A DNA stretch of 64,000 nucleotides, from NCBI GenBank assembly GCA_016719855.1, contig JADJYH010000013.1, positions 62,001-126,000 on the forward strand, read 5' to 3'. Below are positions 9,537-19,350 of the stretch, one piece after another. Numbering within the stretch: position 1 is the stretch's first letter; every line of letters starts with the position of its first letter. This DNA is from Saprospiraceae bacterium (lineage in GTDB: Bacteria; Bacteroidota; Bacteroidia; Chitinophagales; Saprospiraceae). The notes under the pieces were generated by a model. That model saw only the letters and a list, made by a program, of their open reading frames with translations. It searched no databases and was not told the DNA's origin. The translations under genes were made by a program, and so were the position numbers.

Positions 9537-10379
9537 ATGTCCGTCGAACAGTTTTTTGAGCTTTTTTTGGAAGAATTAAAATCCCGTGACAAGCTCCGGG
9601 AGTACTACAAATTCCACGACGACCCCTCGAAACTCCCCTTCCGCAAGGCCTATTTTTGCCAGCGGCTACAGTATGTTTTCGACCAAATTCAATCCTTCTC
9701 TCACCCGCTCAAGCGCTCACCCGCTCACACGCTGGACATCTGGGATTGCGGCTGTGGCTACGCCACCACGCAGATTTTTTTGGCGCTCAACGGCATACCA
9801 ACCCGTGGCACCACCCTCGAATTTTATTTCAAAGAGATTCCCAAGCGGCTGGATTATTGGTCAAAATATGGTGACATGAAGCTGGTCAAGGTCAGCTACG
9901 AGGATGTTTTTGATACCAAAATCAACGAAAGCTCCGAGGACATCATCATTGTGCAGGACACGCTGCACCACCTCGAACCGCTGCAAAACAGCCTGTCCAT
10001 TTTTTACAAAACCCTGCGCACCGGCGGCAAGCTCATCGCCATCGAAGAGAACGGCAACAACCTCATCCAACGGCTCAAACTGTACCGCCAACGTGGCAAC
10101 AACCGCATCATTGACTACTACGACGAAGGGCTTGGCCGCACCGTGACAATGGGCAACGAGAACATACGTCCTTATCCGCTTTGGCGGGCAGAATTCATCA
10201 AGGCTGGCTTTGAAATGGAAGAAGACAAACTCAATTATGTCCGGCTGTTCCCGCCTTCCATTTTCCAACGAAAACTACCGGACGACGTGATGAAACAGGA
10301 GCAAATGCTCTGGCAGCGGTATGGCTTGTTGCGGGAGTATTTTTTCTTTGGGGTGAATTTTGTGACGAGGAAAGCTTAG
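9537..10379 (+). CDS. Class I SAM-dependent methyltransferase
   Basis: 280 residues. LDIWDCGCGYATTQIF (about 66-81) is the SAM-binding glycine loop, TTLEFYFKEIPKRLDYW covers the acidic post-motif, and IIIVQDTLHHLEP with KTLRTGGKLIAIEENG give motifs IV-VI of the type 11/12 fold. The enzyme should be cytoplasmic; the acceptor is unknown. Chosen start is ATG 9537, downstream of a -7 box. It is unrelated in sequence to the decayed methyltransferase at 3.2 kb. The next gene starts 16 nt after its stop. Confidence 0.8.
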   Translation: MSVEQFFELFLEELKSRDKLREYYKFHDDPSKLPFRKAYFCQRLQYVFDQIQSFSHPLKRSPAHTLDIWDCGCGYATTQIFLALNGIPTRGTTLEFYFKEIPKRLDYWSKYGDMKLVKVSYEDVFDTKINESSEDIIIVQDTLHHLEPLQNSLSIFYKTLRTGGKLIAIEENGNNLIQRLKLYRQRGNNRIIDYYDEGLGRTVTMGNENIRPYPLWRAEFIKAGFEMEEDKLNYVRLFPPSIFQRKLPDDVMKQEQMLWQRYGLLREYFFFGVNFVTRKA

Positions 10380-10395
10380 GAAAAATATCTCTTGC

Positions 10396-10889
10396 ATGAA
10401 AACATTTCTTACCTCCATTGGATTGTACAAGGAATTCAAAGTTGAAACGATATTCAGCATTGAAGCCTTCTTGGATAATTTGTCAAGAGTCGTTGACAAT
10501 GCAAGCCTTTGCTGGTTTTACGACTGGCTGATATCTTCTTAAACAATAAAAATGAGTTAAAGGGTCGTATCTCAAGAAACGGTTTTATAGTGCGGAAAAA
10601 GTGGCATTTTTTTGATGTAAGCAGTAATTTAGCAAAAGCCAAAGGTCGTTTTATTGAGGACGATGGAAGGATAATAGTTTGTATTCAAGTCACTGGATTC
10701 AATTGGTTTATTGTAACTTTTTGCCCTTCCTTCAATCTTCCTATCTTTTTCGTGATCATTTTTGAAAATGGCATTAACGACTCTCCAGCAATTCTCTTAT
10801 TGCCGATTCTATTTATTTTATTACCTTACTTATTTGTAAGAATTAGTGTCTCAAGACTTTATGAGATGTTGAAAAAGAAAGTAAACTGA
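10396..10889 (+). CDS. Hypothetical two-segment membrane protein (frameshifted)
   Basis: ATG 10396 opens 48 codons (MKTFLTSIGLYKEFKVE...) that end at TAA 10540-10542. An overlapping frame from about 10510 carries ADIFLNNKNELKGRISRNG, then HFFDVSSNLAKAKGRFIED, two hydrophobic segments (WFIVTFCPSFNLPIFFVIIF and ILLLPILFILLPYLFVRI) and a basic end. The two parts look like one protein of about 160 residues with a shift near 10515-10530. Small Bacteroidota proteins with a soluble N-terminal part and two C-terminal membrane helices are common and uncharacterised. Base composition is AT-richer than its neighbours. Confidence 0.5.
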
Positions 10890-10908
10890 TAATCCAACAG
10901 CCCAATTC

Positions 10909-11666
10909 TTACATCTTTCGTATCCAAATATTCCGATAGCTCACCAAATCCCCGTGGTCTTGCAAGGAAATCGGCCCATCGCCATGTGCGATGTTCTTGG
11001 GCAATCCAATGTACTCACTGGTCCCCTTGATTTCCGTGTTGTTCTGTATCACTACGCCATTGTGGATGACCGTCACTCGGCCCGATGCAACCTTCACGCC
11101 GTCCACACTGAAGCGAGGTGCGGTGTAGATGATGTCGTAAGTCTGCCATTCGCCGGGCGGGCGACAGGCATTCACCAGTGGCACGCTTTGTTTGTAGATG
11201 GAGCCAGCTTGCCCGTTGGGGTAAGTGATGTTGTTGAAGCAGTCAAGCACCTGCACTTCGTACTTGCCTTGCAGGAAGATGCCGCTGTTGCCACGGCCTT
11301 GGCCTTCGCCTTTCACCACTACCGGTGCACGCCATTCGATATGAAGTTGGCAGTCGCCAAAAACTTTCTTGGTAAAAATCCCACCTGAATTGGGCTTCAC
11401 GGTCATGGCACCGTCTTTCACTTCCCACTGCGCTGGCAGGCCGTTTTCGTGGGTGAATTCGTTTAGGTTCGTGCCATCAAACAGCACGATGGCATCGCTG
11501 GGTGCACTAGTGCCAGTGCCCGGTGTCACGATTTTGGGCACAACTTCCCATGCTTCGGTGAACTTGGGGTCCCATTTTTCCGATGCTTTTTGGTCGGCGA
11601 CTTGTGCAGTCAACAGCCGCTGAACGGCCAGACAGATAAAAACAATGAAGAGAAGTTCTTTTTCAT
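10909..11666 (-). CDS. DUF1080 / 3-keto-disaccharide hydrolase-like exported protein
   Basis: About 252 residues. The LamG-like DUF1080 core is clear: DAIVLFDGTNLNEFTHENG, WEVKDGAMTVKPNSGGIFTK, FGDCQLHIEWRAP, GRGNSGIFLQGKYEVQVLD, GEWQTYDIIYTAP and LQDHGDLVSYRNIWIRK. The family includes periplasmic hydrolases acting on 3-keto glycosides. A signal peptide (KELLFIVFICLAVQRLLTAQ) is in frame with the body, but the natural ATG at 11664-11666 is one base out of frame. Adding one A to the run complementary to T5 11659-11663 gives MKKELLFIVF. I take that as the start. It is followed closely by the acetoacetate-CoA ligase gene on the same strand, upstream. Confidence 0.8.
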
Positions 11667-11733
11667 GTTGTAATTTTTTTTGAAATGCTGATTTGCGGAG
11701 CAAAGAAACCAAACCATGCCCAAGTTTGCGTTT

Positions 11734-13760
11734 TTATGCTTGTTTTTTGAATTTTTCAAAGAAAAAAAGGCTGTCTGGGTTTCGCATCGAGTCGAGGTTT
11801 GCGGCTTTGTCCAGTGCCTTGCCCATCAGGATTTTCTTTACGGGCGCTTCCATTTTTTTTCCGCTGATGGTGTACGGGATGTCGGGGCAAACGATGATGT
11901 CGTCTGGCACGTGTCTCGGCGAATAGTCTGAGCGCAAGGTCTGGTTGATTTTTTTGCGCAGATCATCGGTCAATTTTTCGCCATCGTTCAGCAAAACAAA
12001 AAGCGGCATGTAGTCGCCGCCACCTTCCAGCTCCACGTTGACGATGAGGCTGTCCTTCACCTCCCTGATTTTGTCCATCGCCCGGTAAATTTCCGCTGTG
12101 CCGATGCGAACGCCCTGACGGTTCAGCGTGGCATCCGACCTGCCGTAGATGATGACGCCATCGTGTTCCGTGATTTCAATCCAATCGCCGTGCCGCCACA
12201 CGCCGGGGTAGGTGTCGAAATAGCTGGCGAGGTATCGTTCATGGTTTTTATCGCCCCAAAAAAACACGGGCATGGAGGGCATGGGCTTCGTCACTACGAG
12301 TTCGCCGACACCAGTATTTATTGGCTTTCCCGATTCGTCCCAAGCTTCGATGGCTGCTCCGAGGCAGCGGCACTGGATTTCGCCGAGCCAGACTGGCCCC
12401 ATCGGATTTCCGCCGACCCAAGCGGTGCAGACATCAGTGCCACCGGCCATGCTACTGAGCCAGAGGTCTTTTTTTACATGCTCGTACACCCAAGTAAAGG
12501 CATCGGGTGGGAGCGGCGAGCCAGTGGAACCGATGCTGCGCAATGCGCTCAAGTCGTGGTTTTGCCGGGTTCGATGCCTTGCTTCATGCAGGCGCTGAGG
12601 AACGGGGCGCTGGTACCGAAATGGGCAATCTTGGCTTTTTCCGCAAGTTCCCAAAGTCGGTTGAGGTTGGGGAAGCCGGGGCTGCCGTCGTACAGCACGA
12701 TGGTTGCACCTGCCAGCAGGCTGGCATTCACGAAGTTCCACATCATCCAGCCCGTGGTGCTGAACCAGAAGAACCGTTCGCCGGGGTGTACGTCGTTGTG
12801 GAAATGTAGGTATTTCAGGTGTTCCAGCAGGTTGCCGCCATGCGAGTGGGTGATGGCTTTGGGCATCCCGGTCGTACCGCTGGAGTAGAGGATGTACAGC
12901 GGATGGTCAAAGTCCACGGCCTCGAAAGTTAGCGAGGTGTTGAGTTTGAAAGTGTCGGGCCAGTTTACAGTTCGGCAGGTCTTGTCCCGACCATTCGGGA
13001 TGGCAGTTGGCAGTCTAGTCTCTGACTCTTTTGGAGTTCCGAATTTTAGGCCGCCGGAGTTGAGGTAGGGGACGATGATGAGGTGCTTTACGGTTGGCAA
13101 TTTTTCGCACAACTCATTGATAACCTGCATCTTGTCGAACGGTTTCCCGTTGTAGGTGTAGCCATCTGCGGCGAAAAGCACCTTCGGCTCAACCTGCACA
13201 AATCGGTCAACGATGCTGTTGGTTCCGAAGTCAGGTGAGCAACTCGACCAGATGGCACCGATGGAGGCGCAGGCCAAAAAAGCATACGTGGCTTCGGGGA
13301 TGTTTGGCAAGTAAGCTGCCACGCAGTCGCCTTTTTTAATGCCAATGCTGCGCAAATAAGCGGCCATAGATGCTACTTGGCTGCGCATTTCTCCCCAAGA
13401 AATCTCCACCAAATCATGCCTTTCGGAGGAAAAAACAATAGCGATTTCATTATCTAATGTCTTCTGTCTATTGTCTCCGGTCGGTCTTTCAAAAATGTTT
13501 TCCGCATAATTAAGCGTAGCTCCCTCAAACCAAACCGCACCAGGCATTTTGCGCTCCAGTAATACTTGTTTGTAGGGGCTGTGCGAGATGACCTTGAAGT
13601 ATTTCCAAATGCTCTCCCAGAAGTCTTCGATATTTTCCACCGACCACTGCCAAGCTTCATGGTAGTTTTGGAATTTCAAATTGTAGTTTTGTGCCAACCA
13701 ATCGAAGTAGTGGCGGAGGTGGGAGTGCTGGATAAAATCTTTGGATGGTTGCCAGAGCAT
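11734..13760 (-). CDS. Acetoacetate-CoA ligase (one frameshift)
   Basis: About 675 residues. An ACAS-type N-terminus (HLRHYFDWLAQNYN) is followed by the AMP-binding phosphate loop LYILYSSGTTGMPKAITHS, then SMAGGTDVCTAWVGGNP, the adenylate motif HGDWIEITEHDGVIIYGRSD, the hinge and the catalytic Lys region PYTISGKKMEAPVKKIL. These, with the overall length and the acetoacetyl-CoA-synthetase style of the N-terminal half, indicate ATP-dependent activation of acetoacetate for ketone or polyhydroxybutyrate metabolism. The frame breaks at T4 12560-12563 on the + strand. One more A on the coding strand joins IEPGK to NHDLSALRSIGSTG. It may share a transcript with the DUF1080 gene and diverges from the nucleotidase gene. 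Confidence 0.85.
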
Positions 13761-13842
13761 TTATTGATTGAGATATTGAGTTATTGGGAGATTGAGCGAA
13801 TAGTATCCGCCTGCTACGAAAAGGTAAAATTAGAAATTCTCT

Positions 13843-13850
13843 TACTTTTG
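13843..13850 (+). promoter_or_regulatory. Candidate -7 element TACTTTTG
   Basis: TACTTTTG, an exact TAnnTTTG match, lies 21 nt upstream of ATG 13872 of the nucleotidase-like lipoprotein. The space between the divergent genes also carries short GATTGAG/ATTGAG words at 13763-13800. No good TTTG upstream box is seen. Confidence 0.45.
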
Positions 13851-13871
13851 AATCTACCAAAAGATTTATCC

Positions 13872-15488
13872 ATGAAAAACAGTTCGACATTTTATTGGAA
13901 GAGCCTTGCCGCAATGCTGGTGAGCGGGGTGTTCTTGACAATTACTGCTTGCTCAACGCTGATGGGCGGCATGGGCACCGACCAACCACCGGTTGTAGAT
14001 TACCCCTACCCAGGCGAGGAGAATTTTACGCCGATCAGTTTCAACATCATGCAACTGAACGACGTGTACGAAATCGCTCCGCTCGAAAAGGGAAAAGTAG
14101 GTGGCATGGCGAGGGTCGCCACCTTCCGCAACCAACTTTTGGAGGAAAACTACAACCTGATGACCGTGCTGGCTGGCGATTTTCTCAGTCCATCGTTGCT
14201 CGGCACCATGAAGTACGAGGGCAAATCCATCAAGGGCCGCCAGATGGTGGAAGTGATGAACGCCCTTGGCGTGGGCTTGGTGGCCTTCGGCAACCATGAG
14301 TTCGACGTGAAGGAGGCGGAATTGCAAGAGCGGATGAACGAGTCGTACTTTGATTGGCTCGGCACCAATGTTTTGCACCAAAAGGGCGGCAAAATCGAGC
14401 CGTTTTACAAGGAAAGCTACGACTACAAGTACTTTGCACCAGAGACTTACGTCTGGGAGATTGAAAACATTTACGGTGGCAAGCCGATTCGGGTAGGTTT
14501 TTACAGCGCCACCATCAACTCGAACGAGCAGCCTTGGGTTTATTATGAAGACCCCTACGCAGAGGCCACCAAAGCCTATTTGGAACTGGTGCAAAACTGC
14601 AACGTCATCATTGGCCTGACCCATTTGGAACTGGGGCAGGACATGAAATTGGCGGCACTTCTTCCCAAAACGGCGCTCATCATGGGCGGCCACGAGCACG
14701 AGAACAGCTTGGACTCCATCGGCAACGTGGTCATTGCCAAGGCCGATGCGAACGTCAAGTCGGTTTGGGTACACCGCTTTACCTACTACCCCGATACAAA
14801 AACGACCTCGCTAGCTTCCGAGTTGGTGCCAATCACTGACGCCTTTTCTTCCGAGCCAGTGGTGGACGAAATCGTGCAACGCTGGCAAGCTGTGCTGACG
14901 CAGCAGATTTCGCAAATCGTTGACGACCCGGATGAGGTGATTTACCAAGCAAAAACGCCGCTCGATGGCTTTGAGAAATCGGTACGAAACAAGCAGACCA
15001 ACCTCGGCGGAATCATCGCCGCCGGGATGGCAGCCTCGGCCAAAAAGCCCGTGGATGCTGCCTTTTTCAACGGTGGCTCCATCCGTTTGGACGACCAGTT
15101 GAGCGGAGACATCACGGCAGTGGACGTGTTCAGGGCATTGCCCTTTGGAGGAGGTCTGTACGAGGTGGAACTAAAAGGCAGTATCCTGAAAAAAGCACTG
15201 AACGCCGGGATAGAGAACACGGGCCTTGGCGGTTATTTGCAGTGGCACGGCATCGAATACCTAGCGGCCAGCAAGTCGTGGAAAATAGCGGGCAAACCGC
15301 TGAACGAGGGAAAAACCTACCGCATCGTCGTTTCGCAGTACGTGTTTGAGGGCAAAGAATCCCGCCTCGATTTTTTCAACCAAAAGAATTTTCTGAGTTG
15401 GGAAACGGCGAAGGAGGGCGACCCCAAGGATTTGCGGGGCGATATCCGAAAGGCCGTGGTGTCGTACCTGAAACAAGCTCGGCAATAA
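13872..15488 (+). CDS. 5'-nucleotidase / metallophosphoesterase lipoprotein
   Basis: 538 residues from ATG 13872. FLTITAC gives a lipobox with Cys27, so it is probably an outer-membrane or periplasmic lipoprotein. The calcineurin-like core shows NDVYEIAP (about 63-70), AGDFLSPS (101-108), GNHEFD (140-145), GLTHLELGQD and MGGHEHEN. The first metal motif reads NDVYE where most enzymes have D-x-H; a subfamily with NDVY is known. The second half matches the 5'-nucleotidase C-terminal domain (NLGGIIAAGMAAS, FFNGGSIRLDD, FRALPFGGGLYEVELKG). Likely role: hydrolysis of nucleotides or related phosphoesters in the periplasm. An open frame continues upstream to 13566, but that overlaps the divergent ligase gene. 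Confidence 0.85.
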   Translation: MKNSSTFYWKSLAAMLVSGVFLTITACSTLMGGMGTDQPPVVDYPYPGEENFTPISFNIMQLNDVYEIAPLEKGKVGGMARVATFRNQLLEENYNLMTVLAGDFLSPSLLGTMKYEGKSIKGRQMVEVMNALGVGLVAFGNHEFDVKEAELQERMNESYFDWLGTNVLHQKGGKIEPFYKESYDYKYFAPETYVWEIENIYGGKPIRVGFYSATINSNEQPWVYYEDPYAEATKAYLELVQNCNVIIGLTHLELGQDMKLAALLPKTALIMGGHEHENSLDSIGNVVIAKADANVKSVWVHRFTYYPDTKTTSLASELVPITDAFSSEPVVDEIVQRWQAVLTQQISQIVDDPDEVIYQAKTPLDGFEKSVRNKQTNLGGIIAAGMAASAKKPVDAAFFNGGSIRLDDQLSGDITAVDVFRALPFGGGLYEVELKGSILKKALNAGIENTGLGGYLQWHGIEYLAASKSWKIAGKPLNEGKTYRIVVSQYVFEGKESRLDFFNQKNFLSWETAKEGDPKDLRGDIRKAVVSYLKQARQ

Positions 15489-15565
15489 AGATTGTGGAGC
15501 AAAATGAATGACGAAATTCCTGGTAATCAACGATTTGCATAACCATCCTACAAATTCTTTTTCCA

Positions 15566-17604
15566 ATGAAAACCTTCATCACCGCCACATTGCTGTTGCT
15601 CATTTCCAGTTTTTTAACGGCTCAAAATGCTTGGCAAGATGCCGTGAAACTGAACGAGTACTTCGAGTTCGACCCTGTTCGGTTTAGGGCAGAGATTGAC
15701 AACTCGACGGAGGTGGACGAGGAGGCTATCATGGCCATCGCTGCCCGGTATTGCGTGGATGCGGTGTCACCGGATGGAGAGGATTTCAAGGTCAATCTTA
15801 CGAAATGCTTTGAGGGCAATCCCTTCCTTTCCTTGCGGCAGTATGCCCAGTCCGATTTCAGCAACCGGCTACCACGACTATTGAAGTCCGATGGTCCGAG
15901 TACTCAGGAAAGCAGGCCAGGTGGCGGCTTGTCCGGTGGCAGTCTCATCACCAACCTCGCCGATGGGCTGGCGATTTTTTTGGTGAAACGAACGAAGGAA
16001 GAGCTGAATGCCGCTTTTTTTGACGGGTTGCGCACGGCCATGGAAAAAGAGCCAACCTACAAGGCTTTGTTCCCTGCAACCTACGACTTGCTTTACGTCA
16101 TCGGCACTGAAATTTACAACTACAACGCCTATATCGAAACGCTGCGAGAGGGGTTCATCAACGACCTGAAGGTGATGCCGTTGAACGTCCGCCAGTATTC
16201 GATGGACAACAATTTTATCAAAAAACCAGAGTTCCGCATTGCGCTCGAAGACCTGTTAGGTACTTCCCAAATGATTTTTGACGGCACTGCCCCGATGGAC
16301 ATTTTGGACTTCCTTGCCACCTCGGCAGCGATGCAGGACAGCCTGCGTTGGGCCGATATTCCGCAGCCCAAAACCCGTCAAGCCATGCAGGATATGGCCA
16401 TCAGCCTGCGCACCCTGCACCTGTTGGCTACCTCCATGACCACCCCAAGCGGTGACTGGGTCAACCCTGACCAAGTGAGCGCACAGATGCGGGACATCTC
16501 CCATGTTTATATTTACCTCGGCCTGCTTTGGCAGCAGGGAAACGGGCTTCGGTTCAGCAATGGTGCTGATTTTCGTGGCTCGCTCGGTGAGATGGCTACC
16601 ATGACGCAGACGCCTATTGCGCTTCGCAATTATTTGGTTTCGCTGGCGCAAACGGGCAAGATGGTGGAGAAAAGCTTTAAGAATTTGCTTGCAAAATCGG
16701 ATACCGCATCCTTTCTCAACGACGATTACCTGCGATTTGCGGGTTTGGTGTTCGACTTCTTGGAGCAGACAGGCAGCTTTCGGCACCAGATAATTTTACC
16801 CGATTGGAAAATCTTGGATGGCAAGCCAGTAGAGCAGCCTACCACTGAACCAATTGTCCAGTCAATGTCCAAGTGGATACGATGGAGCGCAAGATTTTTA
16901 CCATTTTACACCAACTTTTTGACCTGGAATTCAATATACGTCAAGAGCGGTACACGCTCGCCGTGGCCAACCTGACTCGCTTTTTGAGCGAGGTGCTCAA
17001 CAAAGACGACTTCAAATACAAGCAAAAATTTCTCAAGCACGTGAACTTCATGGCCAATGTGGCCGAGGCCAGGGATTCGAGGGAAGTGGCTGCGGCGATT
17101 GAACTGTTCTCATTGCCACCAGGCAGTTCGAGGATGAAAAAGCAGTCGGCAGTGAGCGTGTCGCTGAACTCTTACGGTGGCCTGGCCTACGGCTGGGAGC
17201 ATGACATGAACGACATGGTGGACGATGCGATTGAGGACAAAGACGTGCTTTCCACGTATGCCCCATTGGGCATTGACCTCAATTTCGGACTTAAAAATGA
17301 TGCTGGAAGCCTGAGCATTTACGCCCAAGTGATTGATGTGGGTGCCATTTTCGCCTACCGTTTCAGCAGTGATACCGAGCAGATTCCCGAACTGAAATTC
17401 CAAAACATCGTGGCACCGGGTGGGTATTTAATCTATGGGTTTGGCAATAACATTCCAGTTTCCCTGGGCGTCGGGGCGCAGCTAGGCCCCAACCTACGCA
17501 AAATAGACCCTGAACTTGGATTGGATGTGAGCACGACGAATGCTTGGCGCTTTGGATTCCTCCTTTCGGTGGACATTCCAATCACACATTTTTATACGAA
17601 GTAG
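15566..17604 (+). CDS. Large exported protein of unknown function (one frameshift)
   Basis: About 679 residues in two frames that join near 16870. Signal peptide MKTFITATLLLLISSFLTAQ. The body is mostly helical with no family I can name (LNEYFEFDPVRFRAEIDN, DLLYVIGTEIYNYNAYIE, ISHVYIYLGLLWQQGN). The last 130 residues look like beta-strands of a small outer-membrane barrel or autotransporter-like end (GLAYGWEHDM, GIDLNFGLKND, GVGAQLGPNLRK, WRFGFLLSVDIPITHF). The joint is between EPIVQSMSK and VDTMERKIFTILHQLF. It ends against a hairpin shared with the convergent CotH gene. It could be an envelope protein with a helical periplasmic part and a barrel, but this is inference. Confidence 0.6.
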
Positions 17605-17605
17605 A

Positions 17606-17690
17606 GAGTGAGAGATGTGAGAGATGTGAGAGAGTGAGAGAGTGAGCAGGTGAGCGTCTCACCCTCTCTCATCTGCTCACCCGCTTATTT
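17606..17690. terminator. GTGAG-word inverted repeat between convergent genes
   Basis: After the stop at 17604 come repeated GTGAGAGA/GTGAGCAG words (17608-17652), then their complement CTCACCCTCTCTCATCTGCT (17657-17676) and CTCACCC. The imperfect arms can fold into a long hairpin. It lies between two convergent stop codons, so it can terminate both transcripts. Confidence 0.5.
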
Positions 17691-19257
17691 TACTTCATAA
17701 AAAACATACGAAGCCCGCTCTGGCGAGCAAACGGCAAGCCTGTCGCCTTCGGCAATGACGTAGTATTGGAAGCCAGCGGGCTTGTCCAGCGTGATGCTGT
17801 AAAGTGCGCCAGCAGTGGGCATTTCAACCTGTTTGAATGGCTCTTTTGGGCTGCTGCGGTGCATGAGCCAGACCTTTTGAGCATCCTTCACTTTGGCTGT
17901 GACGGTCACTTTTCCTCCAGCGACGCTGTGCTTCATTTCGCTTACCGTAGGGTTTTTTCCTTTAAAAATAGGGGTGGTTGAGCAGTGACGCTGTGCGAAC
18001 CTTCATCAGTTCCTCGATGCCGATGATTGTGGTGTTGCCAACGTCCGTCGTTGTGCGGAGGTTGCGCTCGAAGTCTTCGAAGGAATAAAGGCGGTTGGGG
18101 TCAGCCTTCACTTCATCCCGGATAAAGGCTTGCATGTTTTCGGCCAATTTCAGGTACTCGCCGTTGGCGAAATTTTCCATTAAAATAGTGCGGCAGTGCC
18201 CGATATACACTTTGCGCCAAAAAGGATTGGTCAGCACGTTGGTGATGAGCGGACGCTTGGGGTTTTTGTTTTTGAAATGGGTGAAAAGGCTGAACTCTTG
18301 CAGCTCTTCGTTTGTCAGTTCGCCTTGTTTTTCGCCGTCGAGGCGGAAACCGCCAAAGCTGATGTTCATGTCCCAAACCATGGGCGTCATCAGTCCATCG
18401 GGAGTTTTGTAGAGGTAAAAATTGTGGCTGAAACGACCGGAGTAGCTGTCGAGGTTGACAACGACATGATTGAAGGCGTGCATCCAGAGGGTCATGTCCA
18501 CATTCAGCACCGACTCGATTTTGTCGGGACTTTGGTTCAGCGTTTTTGATAGGTTTATCAGGTCGTTGAAGCCTTCCTTTTCGTTTTTGCTTTCCAGTTC
18601 GTACCAGCCAGCGTAGCATTTCGGGTTGTCGCCGATATAAAAAAGTGAGGAAAATTCGGCTTCCTTACAGCCGTTTGGGGCAGTCTGAACGTCCTCCCAT
18701 TCGGGGTCGCACTTGAAAAAGGTGCTTTCGGAGGTGCCGTAGCTATCTTCCAGCAACTTTTCATCCACGGCCTGGGTGTTGTTGAAAAGGCCGACGTACT
18801 CGTCGTTGACGTAAACTTTGACAAAATTGCAGAGCGGGGCCGGCATGTATTTTCGAGCTATCTCGTAAGAAAGGTATTCCCGAACAAAGCTGGGATCCAT
18901 GAATACATTGCTCAGTTTCAGCGTCTCGTATCCGCCGGGGAAGCGGAGGTCTTTGTCCGTGTAGTTGGCTTTTAGGTTAAATGGGAGTTTCGCCTTGTTG
19001 CGTTTGCGAGGGTTTTTATAGGAGCTGTTGCCCTTGTACCTCACACCCACGCCCTTAAAAACCTCCCCATCAATTTCGACCGTGGCGGCCATTCGGTCTT
19101 TTTTGCCAGCCGATTTTAGGGAGTCGAGTTCTTTGTTCCAATCCGAAATATCAAAGTTGATTTTTATGACCGGGATATGGTCTGGACTGTAGAGGCTTTG
19201 CGTGTAACCCGTTGAAAAACAGAGAAATGTGAGGAGGAAAAGCAGTGATTTTCTCAT
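17685..19257 (-). CDS. CotH-kinase family exported protein 1 (one frameshift)
   Basis: About 523 residues. Signal peptide MRKSLLFLLTFLCFSTGYTQ. The CotH domain follows: YKGNSSYKNPRKRNKAKLPF near the N-terminus, LKLSNVFMDPSFVREYLSYE, and the kinase-like core NLDSYSGRFSHNFYLYKT with MVWDMNISFGGF. The CotH fold belongs to the atypical protein kinases; in spore coats CotH phosphorylates coat proteins. The frame stops after LLNHPYF at a run of five A (17964-17968 on the + strand). Removing one base continues into KGKNPTVSEMKHSVAGGKV and an 80-residue beta-rich end equivalent to that of its paralogue upstream. This is the one clear case of an extra base rather than a missing one. Confidence 0.8.
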
Positions 19258-19269
19258 AAGAACTGAATT

Positions 19270-19341
19270 GAGAATTTAAAAATGAGAATGGAGAATTAAT
19301 TAGGGATTGCCACAGTTCTCCATTTTCCATTTTCAATTCTC
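19270..19341. repeat. GAGAATGG-word inverted repeat between the CotH genes
   Basis: Arms of 26 nt at 19270-19295 and 19316-19341 pair with about four mismatches around a 20-nt loop. They are built from GAGAATGGAGAA/GAGAATTTAAAAATG words. It separates two genes on the same strand, so it may end transcription of the upstream CotH gene or stabilise its mRNA. Confidence 0.5.
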
Positions 19342-19350
19342 CATTCTCCT